40,028 nt of DNA from Pseudomonadota bacterium (lineage in GTDB: Bacteria; Pseudomonadota; Gammaproteobacteria; Xanthomonadales; Rhodanobacteraceae), in the NCBI GenBank assembly GCA_023430685.1, contig JAEYZH010000054.1, positions 1 through 40,028 on the forward strand, given 5' to 3'. The position numbers and the translations under genes are program-made. The notes under the pieces are model-generated. The model had not been told where the DNA came from, did not search any database, and worked only from the letters and a program-made list of their open reading frames with translations. Shown here one piece after another: positions 25,000 to 32,687 of the stretch. Each line of letters begins with the position of its first letter. Position 1 is the stretch's first letter.

Positions 25000-25001
25000 A
25001 T
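24996..25001 (+). promoter_or_regulatory. -10-like TACAAT formed at the end of a repeat
   Basis: TACAAT overlaps the last bases of repeat copy 2 and precedes the membrane-protein start at 25063 by 61 bases. No -35 box is evident. Confidence 0.35.
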
Positions 25002-25062
25002 GTCGCGGCGCGTCCGGCTGCATGCGCTGGGACGCGCCGTATTCACCCAGGGGATGGCATTC

Positions 25063-25626
25063 ATGCGCACGTCGCTCTACACGATCCTCTGCATCGCCAT
25101 AAGGCTCGCCGCGATTTCGCTGGCGTTGACCGCGGTGGCGAGTGTCCTGTCCATGCTCGCCACCATGGGCACGAGCTGGACGCATGGCGTTGAATGGTTG
25201 GTGGTCGGCAGCGTGGGCTTGACGGTGTTGATCGCATTTCTGTTGTGGACGTGGCCCGGCGTGCTCGCGCGGCTCGCAGCGGGACGCAGCACCTCGCAGG
25301 TGTTCGAAAGTCCGATAGCGCCCGAGCAGATCCAGTGGATCGCGTTCAGCGTGCTCGGCGCGTGGTTCGCGCTGGAGGGTTTCGTTTCGCTCTGCTACTT
25401 CGCCATGCAGAATCTGTTGTATGTCGGCGTGCAGGACGCCGATCGGCAAGCGTCGGAACTGATTCAGACCGGCGCGTATTGGTTGATCCAGATGGTCGTT
25501 GGAATCGCCCTGCTCTTGGGTGCGAGCGGGCTGACCGGCCTGCTGCAGCGCCTGCGCGACGGCTCCCTGCGCGGCGGACCGCCGCCGGTCGCCGACGACG
25601 GCGATCCTTCAGCGGAACGGCCTTAG
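25063..25626 (+). CDS. Membrane protein of unknown function (four segments)
   Basis: A 187-residue inner-membrane protein with four hydrophobic segments: about 5-35 (CIAIRLAAISLALTAVASVL), 47-68 (WLVVGSVGLTVLIAFLLWTW), 95-120 (IQWIAFSVLGAWFALEGFVS) and 145-165 (WLIQMVVGIALLLGASGLTG). The C-terminus is a short disordered, Pro- and Asp-rich tail. AGGGG about nine bases upstream favours ATG 25063 over ATG 25054. I recognise no family. Confidence 0.7.
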   Translation: MRTSLYTILCIAIRLAAISLALTAVASVLSMLATMGTSWTHGVEWLVVGSVGLTVLIAFLLWTWPGVLARLAAGRSTSQVFESPIAPEQIQWIAFSVLGAWFALEGFVSLCYFAMQNLLYVGVQDADRQASELIQTGAYWLIQMVVGIALLLGASGLTGLLQRLRDGSLRGGPPPVADDGDPSAERP

Positions 25627-25669
25627 ACTCCGTTCCCCGATGTCCGTCCACGTGCCGCGAGGAGCTCCC

Positions 25670-26116
25670 ATGCTGCTGCCGAAACCCGTCGTGTTCCTGC
25701 TGGCCCTCGCCTGTGCCGCGCCCGTGGCCGCGCAGTCGGTGGCGCCGGTGCGCGTGGTCAAGCCCGACAACCTCGCCAAGTACTGGGTGGTCGTCAATTC
25801 GTCGATCGAGGCCGACGTGCCCAACATCGCGCGCAACATCAGTTCGCCCGGATGCGCCGCGGTCTCGTTCGTGGTCGAGAAGGACGGCACCACGAGCACG
25901 ATCAAGGTCCAGCGCCTGGTGCCCGAGGGCGACCTCGCGGGCATCGCGATGAGCATGGCCAAGAACATGCGTTTCGAGCCGACCGTCTCCAATGCGGGGC
26001 GCGATCGCGTGTTCAGCTGGCTGATCTTCCCGTTCAACCTGCCCGAGGCGCCGGCCGAACGCACGGCCGTGATGCAGCAGTGCCACATCGAGAAGGTCTC
26101 CTGGGACGACCGTTGA
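25670..26116 (+). CDS. Periplasmic TonB C-terminal-domain-like protein
   Basis: A 148-residue exported protein. Residues 1-21 are a signal peptide (VVFLLALACAAPVAAQ). The mature part resembles the energy-transducer TonB C-terminal domain: AAVSFVVEKDGTTSTIKVQR, then GIAMSMAKNMRFEPTVSNAG and a final strand FSWLIFPFNLP. Unlike TonB it has no membrane anchor or proline-rich spacer, so it cannot span the periplasm and may bind a partner instead. Two cysteines (near residues 61 and 140) could pair. The start at 25670 has GAGGAG six bases upstream; the open frame extends ten codons further. TAGACT at about 25624 may be the -10. Confidence 0.8.
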   Translation: MLLPKPVVFLLALACAAPVAAQSVAPVRVVKPDNLAKYWVVVNSSIEADVPNIARNISSPGCAAVSFVVEKDGTTSTIKVQRLVPEGDLAGIAMSMAKNMRFEPTVSNAGRDRVFSWLIFPFNLPEAPAERTAVMQQCHIEKVSWDDR

Positions 26117-26162
26117 GCGGTACGCCGCGGGCGGTAGCGGGGCAGCGCCGCGGGAACTGGCC

Positions 26163-26168
26163 TATAAT
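26163..26168 (+). promoter_or_regulatory. Consensus -10 box (TATAAT) of fba
   Basis: A perfect TATAAT, 68 bases upstream of the fba ATG. The position for a -35 box reads GGGCAG, a poor match, so activation or an extended -10 may be needed. Confidence 0.55.
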
Positions 26169-26236
26169 GCCGGCCCCTCGAATCACGACCGGCCGGCATG
26201 CGCTGCGGCCCCGCTGCGTTTTCCACGGAGTCCTTG

Positions 26237-27247
26237 ATGAGCATCGAAGAGCTTGAAAGCACCGCCCAGGCGATGGTGGCACCGGGCAAGGGCATCATCG
26301 CGATCGACGAGTCCACCGCCACGATCAAGAAGCGCTTCGATTCGGTCAACGTGCCGAACACCGAGGAGAACCGCCGCGCTTACCGCGAGATGCTGCTGAC
26401 CGCGCCGAAGCTCGGCGATCACATCTCCGGCGCGATCCTCTACGACGAAACGCTGCGCCAGGCGACCAAGGCCGGCGTGCCGTTCACGAAGATCATGATG
26501 GACGCAGGGATACTCCCCGGCATCAAGGTCGACCTCGGCGCGAAGCCGCTCGCCGGTTTCCCTGGCGAGCTCGTGACCGAAGGCCTCGATGGCCTGCGCG
26601 ACCGCCTCGCCGAGTACGCACGCCTCGGTGCGAAGTTCGCGAAGTGGCGCGCGGTGATCACGATCGGCGAGGACACGCCGAGCGGCACCTGCATCGAAGC
26701 CAATTCGCATGCGCTCGCGCGCTACGCCGCGCTGTGCCAGGAAGCGGGCATCGTGCCGATGGTCGAGCCGGAGGTGCTGATGGACGGCGACCACGACCTC
26801 GACGTCTGCTACGAAGTCACCGAGGCGACGCTGCGTTCGCTGTTCGGCGCGCTGTACGAGCAGAACGTCATGCTCGAAGGCACGATCCTCAAGGCGAGCA
26901 TGGTCGTCTCGGGCAAGGACTGCCCGGACCAGGCCGACGTCGACGAAGTCGCCGAAGCGACGATCCGCTGCCTCAAGGCCGCGGTACCCGCGTCGCTGCC
27001 GGGCATCGTGTTCCTCTCCGGCGGGCAGAGCGACGAGCAGGCGACCGCCCACCTCAACGCGATGAACCAGATGGGTCCGCACCCGTGGCCGCTGTCGTTC
27101 TCCTATGGCCGCGCGATGCAGAGCGCCGCGCTGCAGCTGTGGGCCAAGGACATGCAGTCCAACTACAAGGCCGCGCAGGACATGGTGATCCTGCGCGCGA
27201 AACAGAACGGCCTTGCGGCGCTCGGACAGTGGAAGAAGACCGGCTGA
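26237..27247 (+). CDS. fba: Class I fructose-bisphosphate aldolase
   Basis: A 336-residue cytoplasmic aldolase of the eukaryote-like class I (Schiff-base) type. It has GKGIIAIDESTATIKKRF near residue 18 (catalytic-site Asp), KWRAVITIG near 138 (Lys and Arg), VEPEVLMDGDHD near 178 (Glu), the Schiff-base lysine region EGTILKASMVVSG near 215-225, LSGGQSDEQAT near 258 and FSYGRAMQSAAL near 286. GGAG sits six bases upstream. Xanthomonadales carry this enzyme beside pgk and pyk, and it completes the glycolytic block here. A perfect TTCG-loop hairpin follows. Confidence 0.96.
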   Translation: MSIEELESTAQAMVAPGKGIIAIDESTATIKKRFDSVNVPNTEENRRAYREMLLTAPKLGDHISGAILYDETLRQATKAGVPFTKIMMDAGILPGIKVDLGAKPLAGFPGELVTEGLDGLRDRLAEYARLGAKFAKWRAVITIGEDTPSGTCIEANSHALARYAALCQEAGIVPMVEPEVLMDGDHDLDVCYEVTEATLRSLFGALYEQNVMLEGTILKASMVVSGKDCPDQADVDEVAEATIRCLKAAVPASLPGIVFLSGGQSDEQATAHLNAMNQMGPHPWPLSFSYGRAMQSAALQLWAKDMQSNYKAAQDMVILRAKQNGLAALGQWKKTG

Positions 27248-27273
27248 GGTCTTCGCGACAGGCATGATCGACG

Positions 27274-27298
27274 AGACGGGCGCTTCGGCGCCCGTCTT
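27274..27298 (+). terminator. Intrinsic terminator after fba
   Basis: AGACGGGCGC pairs with GCGCCCGTCT around a stable TTCG tetraloop (27274-27297), followed by TGCG with only a short T-run. It sits 27 bases after the fba stop. Confidence 0.75.
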
Positions 27299-27362
27299 GC
27301 GTTCGCAAGCCCCTGCGCCTTGAGGGATCGTCCCTGCTGACGGGTCATCGGAGACGTCGCAC

Positions 27363-27368
27363 TATGGC
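27363..27368 (+). promoter_or_regulatory. -10-like TATGGC of the kinase gene
   Basis: GCACTATGGCAC, 37 bases upstream of the kinase start at 27406. The in-frame ATG at 27364 is part of this element and is unlikely to be the start. Confidence 0.4.
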
Positions 27369-27405
27369 ACCCTGCGCACGACACGTCGCTCGGGAGCACA
27401 CGTCG

Positions 27406-30144
27406 ATGCAAGCCGACACCTGGCAGCGCGTCCGCGACCTGTTCGAGCGCGCCTCGGACCTGCCGGCGGGCGAGCGCGACGCGTTCCTCGACCGCGCCTG
27501 CGCGGACGATCCGGAACTGCGCCGCGAAGTCGATGCCCTGCTGGAGTCCGACTCCGCGTCCCGACCGACCGCGGGGCTCGCCGCGGAACTTCCGGACCTC
27601 GTCGATGCGATCGATGCGGACGCGCGCGAGCGTGAACGCGAACACCTCACGGGCCTGCGCATCGGCGCGTGGCGGCTGCTGCGCGAGATCGGTCGCGGCG
27701 GCATGGGGGCGGTCTGGCTCGCCGAGCGTGCGGACGGCGCGTACGCGCAGCAGGCCGCGGTCAAGCTCGTGCGCGGCGGCTGGGACGCGGATGCGCTGCT
27801 GCACCGCTTCCGCGCCGAGCGCCAGATCCTCGCGACCCTCAACCATCCGAACATCGCGCACCTGCTCGACGGAGGCGTCAGCGACGACGGCAAGCCGTAC
27901 CTCGTGCTCGAGTACGTCGACGGCACCCTGATCGGCGAGCATTGCGATGAAAGCCGGCTCGGCATCGCGCAGCGGCTGGTCCTGTTCCTTTCCGTCTGCG
28001 ACGCGGTCGCGCACGCGCACCGCAGCCTCGTCGTGCACCGCGACCTCAAGCCGTCGAACATTCTCGTCGACCGCGATGGCCAGGTGAAACTGCTGGACTT
28101 CGGCATCGCGAAGCTGCTCGAGTCCGACGCCGGTGCGACCGCGACCGCGATGCGCGCGTTCACGCCCGAATATGCGGCGCCCGAACAGATCCAGGGCCGC
28201 CCGGTCACGACCGGCGTGGACGTGCATGCGCTCGGTCTGCTCCTGTACGAACTGCTCACCGGCCGCCGGCCTTACCGCGCCACCGCATCGACGCCCGCGG
28301 CCTACGAACAGGCCATCCTCACCGAGGAGCCGCCGCGCCCCTCGCGCATCGCGAACGAAGCCGGGGCGGAGGCGGTCGCGCTCGCGCACGCGCGCAACCT
28401 GCAACCGGCTGGCCTTCGCGCGCGCCTGCGCGGCGATCTCGACGCGATCGTGCTGAAGGCGCTGCGCAAGGAACCGGCTCAGCGATACGCTTCGGTCGAG
28501 GCGATGGCGGACGACGTCCGCGCCTACCTCGCGCAGGCGCCGGTGAAGGCACGCCGCGGCAATGTCAGCTACCGCGCGACGCGATTCCTCCAGCGGCACG
28601 CGCTCGCGGTCGGCCTCGCGGTCTTGGCATTAACCTCGCTGGTCGGCGGTCTCGGCGCCGCGCTGTGGCAGGCCGACCACGCGCGCGCGCAGCGCGACGT
28701 CGCCGAAGCGGAGGCGCGCAAGTCCGGCGCGGTCGTCGAGTTCCTCACGCGCGTGTTCGCGGAAGCCGAACCCGGCGCCAACGACGGCCAGGATCCCAGC
28801 GCGACTGAACTCCTGGCCCGCGGCATCGCGCGCATCGACGAGCAGACCGACCTCGACCCCGCCACGCGCGCCGCCTTGCTGGTGGCGATGGGTCGCGCGC
28901 ATTCGCGACTCGGCGACGGGAGCTTCGTGCAGGGGTTGATGCGGCGGGCGCTGGAGTCCGCGCGCGCCAGTGGCGACGTGCGCGCCGAGATCGACACGCG
29001 CATCGCGCTCGCTTCCTCGCTGTCGACCAACAGCCGCTACGAGGAGACGCTGGCCGAGTACGGCGAGGTGCGCCGCATGATCCAGGCGCATGGCATCGAC
29101 GATCCGCTGCTGCTCGCGCGCGTGGATTCGTCCACCGGCATCGCGCTCGGCAACCTCGACCGCAACGCCGAAGCCTGGCCGTACCTCGAGCGCGCACTCG
29201 CGGTGCGCCGGCAACACCTCGGTCCGCTGTCGGACGACGTCGCGCACATGCTTCCGGTGACGGCGGTCACGCTGAAGGCGCTCGATCGGCCCGCCGACGC
29301 GCTGCCGCTGATCGAGCCGAGCTATCGCGCCGCGCAGTCGGCGACCGACCTGCCGCTCGCGCGCAAGGCAATGATCATCCACGCGTACTCGCTCGCGATG
29401 GGCCATGCGAAGCGCTATGTCGAGGCCGAACGGTTGTGCCGGGAGGCGCTGCGGGCGATCGAGCAGGTCTACGGCAAGGGCGATCCGCGCACGGTCCCGG
29501 GCCTGATCAGCTGGGGCGTGTCGCTGCGCAACCTCGGACGCCATGCGGAATCGGCGCGCGTGATGGAAGACGTGCTGGCGGTGCTGCGTGCGCACCTGCC
29601 CCCCGATCATCGCCGCGTGGCCGACGCGCTCGTGAACGCAGGCGCGAGCCGCACGCTCGCCGGCGAGCCCGCGCGCGCGATCGGATACCTCGAGGAAGCG
29701 CTCGCGATCTGCGCGCGCCGCAACGAACGAGACAGCCGCACCGCCGCGCGCGCGACGATCGCGCTCGCGAAGGCGCTCGAGGAACAGGGCGACGTCGCGA
29801 GCGCGCTCGAGCAATCCGCGCGTACGTTGCCGTTCACCACGGGCGAGCGCGCGCATTTCGGCGGTGCCGCCGCGGCTGCGCCCCGGTTGCAGCATGCGCG
29901 CCTGTTGTTGCGCACCGGTGCGATGCCGGCCGACTGCGGCCCGCTGCTCGAGGTGCTCGCGATCGACGGCCTCTCCGATGCGCCACGCATGGAAGCATCG
30001 ATCCTCGCAGCCGCCTGCGAAGCCGACCATGGCCGCGTCGCGCAGGCGCGAGCACGACTCGCGAGCCTGCCGGCGGGCGACGGAGTCGACGTCGACATCA
30101 GTTCGTATGCGGCCGAGCGATTGCGACAACTGCGAGGCTTGTAG
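27406..30144 (+). CDS. Transmembrane Ser/Thr protein kinase with TPR-like region
   Basis: A 912-residue membrane kinase. Residues 1-50 form a helical N-terminus (WQRVRDLFERASDLPAGERD) typical of proteobacterial ECF-linked kinases. The Hanks-type kinase domain spans about 85-365: glycine loop EIGRGGMGAVW (94-104), ATP-binding Lys120 in AAVKLV, catalytic HRDLKPSN with Asp213, DFG with Asp231, and TPEYAAPEQ. One membrane helix follows at about 405-430 (ALAVGLAVLALTSLVGGLGA). The periplasmic part, to the end, is helical with TPR-like repeats. GGGAG lies nine bases upstream. Its stop codon is the first TAG of the hairpin repeat downstream. No ECF sigma factor or phosphatase gene is adjacent, so its partner is unknown. 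Confidence 0.93.
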   Translation: MQADTWQRVRDLFERASDLPAGERDAFLDRACADDPELRREVDALLESDSASRPTAGLAAELPDLVDAIDADAREREREHLTGLRIGAWRLLREIGRGGMGAVWLAERADGAYAQQAAVKLVRGGWDADALLHRFRAERQILATLNHPNIAHLLDGGVSDDGKPYLVLEYVDGTLIGEHCDESRLGIAQRLVLFLSVCDAVAHAHRSLVVHRDLKPSNILVDRDGQVKLLDFGIAKLLESDAGATATAMRAFTPEYAAPEQIQGRPVTTGVDVHALGLLLYELLTGRRPYRATASTPAAYEQAILTEEPPRPSRIANEAGAEAVALAHARNLQPAGLRARLRGDLDAIVLKALRKEPAQRYASVEAMADDVRAYLAQAPVKARRGNVSYRATRFLQRHALAVGLAVLALTSLVGGLGAALWQADHARAQRDVAEAEARKSGAVVEFLTRVFAEAEPGANDGQDPSATELLARGIARIDEQTDLDPATRAALLVAMGRAHSRLGDGSFVQGLMRRALESARASGDVRAEIDTRIALASSLSTNSRYEETLAEYGEVRRMIQAHGIDDPLLLARVDSSTGIALGNLDRNAEAWPYLERALAVRRQHLGPLSDDVAHMLPVTAVTLKALDRPADALPLIEPSYRAAQSATDLPLARKAMIIHAYSLAMGHAKRYVEAERLCREALRAIEQVYGKGDPRTVPGLISWGVSLRNLGRHAESARVMEDVLAVLRAHLPPDHRRVADALVNAGASRTLAGEPARAIGYLEEALAICARRNERDSRTAARATIALAKALEEQGDVASALEQSARTLPFTTGERAHFGGAAAAAPRLQHARLLLRTGAMPADCGPLLEVLAIDGLSDAPRMEASILAAACEADHGRVAQARARLASLPAGDGVDVDISSYAAERLRQLRGL

Positions 30145-30202
30145 GAGCGCACCCTGTGGGCGATCCGCGGCCGGCGCGATCGCGCACAGGGTGCGCTCCT
30201 AC
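30141..30202. repeat. GTAGGAGCGCACC hairpin repeat, copy 1
   Basis: GTAGGAGCGCACCCTGTG at the left and CGCACAGGGTGCGCTCCTAC at the right are reverse complements around a short loop. It contains the kinase TAG stop. It can form a bidirectional hairpin between two convergent genes. Confidence 0.85.
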
Positions 30203-30217
30203 ACGAAGCGGTGCACC

Positions 30218-30309
30218 GCAGGAGCCCACCCTGCGGGCGATCCGCGCCTGTAACCGGCCGGACATGGCATTGCGGATTCCCGCGCATCGCGCACAGGGTG
30301 CGCGCCTAC
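30218..30309. repeat. GTAGGAGCGCACC hairpin repeat, copy 2 (diverged)
   Basis: Left arm GCAGGAGCCCACCCTGCGGG, right arm GCGCACAGGGTGCGCGCCTAC. Read on the minus strand its end supplies the cysK TAG stop (30306-30308). Confidence 0.8.
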
Positions 30310-31262
30310 AGCGACGCGAGGCTGTCCTCGTCGTCCGAGCCTTCGTTCATGCCTTCGGTAAGGAAGGTCGACAGGTAGCGTTCGCCGGTATCGGGCAGCA
30401 TCGCGAGCAGCACCGAGCCTTCCGGCGCGGCGTCGGCAACCTGGAGCGCGGCCGCGAGCGTCGCGCCCGACGAGATTCCGACGAAGATCCCTTCCTCGGT
30501 CGCGAGGCGACGCGCGGTGTCGCGTGCGAGCACCTCGTCGACGGGTTCGATCGCGTGCGCGACGGTGCGGCTGAGCACCTCGGGCAGGAAGTCGGGCGTC
30601 CAGCCCTGGATCTTGTGCGGCTTCCATTCCTGGCCCGAGAGCAGCGCGGCGCCCGCGGGCTCGGTCGCGATGATCTTCACGTCGGGCCGCGCGAGCCTGA
30701 GCACTTCGCCGACGCCGGTCAGCGTGCCGCCGGTGCCCCAGCCGGTCACGAAGTAGTCGAGCCGGCTGCCCGCGAAGTCGCGCAGGATCTCCGCTGCGGT
30801 GGTACTGCGGTGGTACGCGGGATTGGCCGGGTTGCGGAACTGGCTCGCGAGGAACCAGCCGTGCGCCTTCGCGAGTTCTTCGGCCTTGCGCACCATGCCG
30901 CTGCCGCGCTCGGCGGCCGGCGTCAGGATCACCTTTGCGCCGTACGCGCGCATGAGCTTGCGGCGTTCGATCGAGAACGTCTCGGTCATCACCGCGACGA
31001 ACTTGTAGCCGCGCGCGGCGCAGACCATCGCGAGCGCGACGCCGGTATTGCCCGAAGTCGCCTCGACCACGGTGTCTCCGGGCTTGAGCGCGCCCTGGCG
31101 TTCGGCGTCGAGGATCACCGCGATCGCGAGGCGGTCCTTGACCGATCCGCCCGGGTTGAACGCCTCGACCTTCACGTAGAGGTCGACATGCGCCGGTGGC
31201 ATGCGATGCAGCTTGACGATCGGGGTGTTGCCGATGGTGTCGAGGATGGATTCGTGGCGCAT
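30306..31262 (-). CDS. cysK: Cysteine synthase (O-acetylserine sulfhydrylase)
   Basis: A 318-residue PLP enzyme making cysteine from O-acetylserine and sulfide. Features: DTIGNTPIVKLHR at residue 8, the PLP lysine in NPGGSVKDR near 41, TSGNTGVALAM near 70, GTGGTLTGVGE near 178 and GISSGATLAAAL near 268, whose Ser contacts the PLP ring nitrogen. A C-terminal acidic tail ends DSLASL. It is probably CysK rather than CysM, but that split is not certain. AGGAA lies about six bases upstream. Its stop lies in the hairpin repeat shared with the kinase end. A candidate promoter and dyad lie upstream. Confidence 0.94.
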   Translation of the reverse strand: MRHESILDTIGNTPIVKLHRMPPAHVDLYVKVEAFNPGGSVKDRLAIAVILDAERQGALKPGDTVVEATSGNTGVALAMVCAARGYKFVAVMTETFSIERRKLMRAYGAKVILTPAAERGSGMVRKAEELAKAHGWFLASQFRNPANPAYHRSTTAAEILRDFAGSRLDYFVTGWGTGGTLTGVGEVLRLARPDVKIIATEPAGAALLSGQEWKPHKIQGWTPDFLPEVLSRTVAHAIEPVDEVLARDTARRLATEEGIFVGISSGATLAAALQVADAAPEGSVLLAMLPDTGERYLSTFLTEGMNEGSDDEDSLASL

Positions 31263-31315
31263 GGCGACGGTTCCTGTCAGGAAAGGAGGAGGTCGGAAGG
31301 CTGCTGCCGTGCAGC

Positions 31316-31346
31316 ATCATAGGCACGCGCGGCGACCGGTTCGCAA
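31316..31346 (-). promoter_or_regulatory. Candidate cysK promoter
   Basis: On the minus strand TTGCGA (31346-31341) and TATGAT (31321-31316) are 19 bases apart, about 55 bases upstream of the cysK start. The spacing is two bases longer than usual. Confidence 0.4.
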
Positions 31347-31365
31347 GTGCACGCGAGCGTGCACT
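31346..31365. promoter_or_regulatory. 20-bp dyad AGTGCACGC-GA-GCGTGCACT
   Basis: A perfect 9-bp inverted repeat with a 2-base centre, directly upstream of the possible -35 of cysK and 111 bases after the end of the macro-domain gene. It could be an activator or repressor site for cysK, or a hairpin for the upstream transcript. Confidence 0.45.
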
Positions 31366-31475
31366 CGGCACACGCGTAAAGCGACGCGGGCGAGCGTGCG
31401 CGCGATCGGCGCGGACCGGTCGAACAACGCCGTTCGGCCGTGGATTGCGCCATCGCTGGCGCGCCGTCGCGCGCG

Positions 31476-32006
31476 TCAGCGCAGGTCGAGCGCGACGCGG
31501 AATGCGCGCAGGGCCGGGCCGCCGAAGCAGCAGATCACGACGCGGCGCGGTCGCGCATGCGCGCCGAGCCAGCCGCGCACCGCGCGCACCGCGATCGCGG
31601 CCGCCGCCTGCACCGGATAGCCGTAGACGCCGCAGCTGATCGCGGGAAACGCGACGGAATCGAGGCCGTGCGCGTCGGCGAGACGCAGCGATTCGACATG
31701 GCACGACGCGAGCAAGTCCGGCTCGCCCGATTCGCCGCCTTTCCAGACCGGCCCGACCGTATGGATCACGTGACGCGCGGGCAAGTCGAAGCCGGGCGTG
31801 ATGCGCGCTCCGCCGGTCGGACAGCGCACGCCGGGCCGGACTTCCGGCAAGGCGCGACACGCCGCGAGCAGGCGTGGACCCGCCGCGCGATGGATCGCGC
31901 CGTCAACGCCGCCACCGCCGAGCAGGCTTTCGTTCGCCGCATTGACAATCGCGTCGAGCGCGAGCGTCGTGATGTCGGCTTCGATGACTTCGATTTCGCG
32001 GTCCAT
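31476..32006 (-). CDS. Macro-domain protein (O-acetyl-ADP-ribose deacetylase-like)
   Basis: A 176-residue protein made of one macro domain of the MacroD/YmdB type, which hydrolyses O-acetyl-ADP-ribose or removes ADP-ribose from proteins. It contains IEADITTLALDAIVNAANES near residue 6, then LLGGGGVDGAIHRAAG (catalytic loop), the ARHVIHTVGPVWKGG segment and SVAFPAISCGVYGYPVQ near residue 117. All residues usually needed for ADP-ribose binding are visible. It is convergent with nothing; its divergent neighbour is a GNAT acetyltransferase, 102 bases between starts. Confidence 0.9.
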   Translation of the reverse strand: MDREIEVIEADITTLALDAIVNAANESLLGGGGVDGAIHRAAGPRLLAACRALPEVRPGVRCPTGGARITPGFDLPARHVIHTVGPVWKGGESGEPDLLASCHVESLRLADAHGLDSVAFPAISCGVYGYPVQAAAAIAVRAVRGWLGAHARPRRVVICCFGGPALRAFRVALDLR

Positions 32007-32096
32007 GCCGATTCCATGCAGGATGCCCGGCGAATCGTCGGTCCGCGAGCGCGTCGGTGCAAGCGTTCGCGGTCCCGCGCGTGCGTGCTGCTGCGG

Positions 32097-32102
32097 TAGC
32101 AT
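32097..32102 (+). promoter_or_regulatory. -10-like element of the GNAT gene, near-leaderless
   Basis: TAGCAT ends six bases before the ATG at 32109. Confidence 0.4.
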
Positions 32103-32108
32103 CGGAAC

Positions 32109-32663
32109 ATGGCCAGCGTGCTTTCATCCGATCCGTTGCTGCACGTCGAATGCGCGGGCGCGCGCCTGCGCGCATGGAGGCCCGAGGACCTCGAGAGCCT
32201 CGTCGCGAACGCAAGTCATGCCGACGTCTCGCGCGGGCTGCGCGACCGCTTTCCGTATCCGTACACGGGCGACGACGGGCGCGCGTGGCTCGCGCGCGCG
32301 GTTGACGAGTCCGAGCGCGCGTGGGCGATCGAGATCGACGGCGCCGCGGTCGGAGGCGTCAGCCTGCATCCGGGCGTCGACGTGCATCGGCATTCGGCCG
32401 AGCTCGGCTACTGGCTCGGACGGCGCTACTGGGGTCGCGGCATCATGACGCGCGTGATCGGTGCATTCGCGGTTCCGGCGATGCAGGCGTTCCAGCTGCA
32501 TCGGCTGTACGCGACCGTGTACGCGAACAACCCGGCCTCGATGCGCGTGCTCGAGAAGGCGGGCTTCGCGCGCGAGGGCACGCAGAAGTCGGCAGTCATG
32601 AAGCGCGGCGAGCTGCTCGATCTCGTCGTCTACGCGCGCACGCGCGAGCGACTCGACGACTGA
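32109..32663 (+). CDS. GNAT-family N-acetyltransferase (RimJ/RimL-like)
   Basis: A 184-residue cytoplasmic acetyltransferase of the RimJ/RimL type. Core features: LRAWRPEDLESL near residue 20, WAIEIDGAAVGGVSLHPGVD near 71, ELGYWLGRRYWGRGIMTRVI near 96 (acetyl-CoA loop R-x-x-W-G-x-G), FQLHRLYATVYANNPASMRV near 138 and LEKAGFAREG. The C-terminal helix ends with D-L-V-V-Y-A-R. Substrate unknown; relatives modify ribosomal protein N-termini or small molecules. It is followed after 24 bases by the TrmH-family gene and may be co-transcribed with it. Confidence 0.9.
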   Translation: MASVLSSDPLLHVECAGARLRAWRPEDLESLVANASHADVSRGLRDRFPYPYTGDDGRAWLARAVDESERAWAIEIDGAAVGGVSLHPGVDVHRHSAELGYWLGRRYWGRGIMTRVIGAFAVPAMQAFQLHRLYATVYANNPASMRVLEKAGFAREGTQKSAVMKRGELLDLVVYARTRERLDD

Positions 32664-32687
32664 GGCGAATCGAAGGTACGGTGCGGC

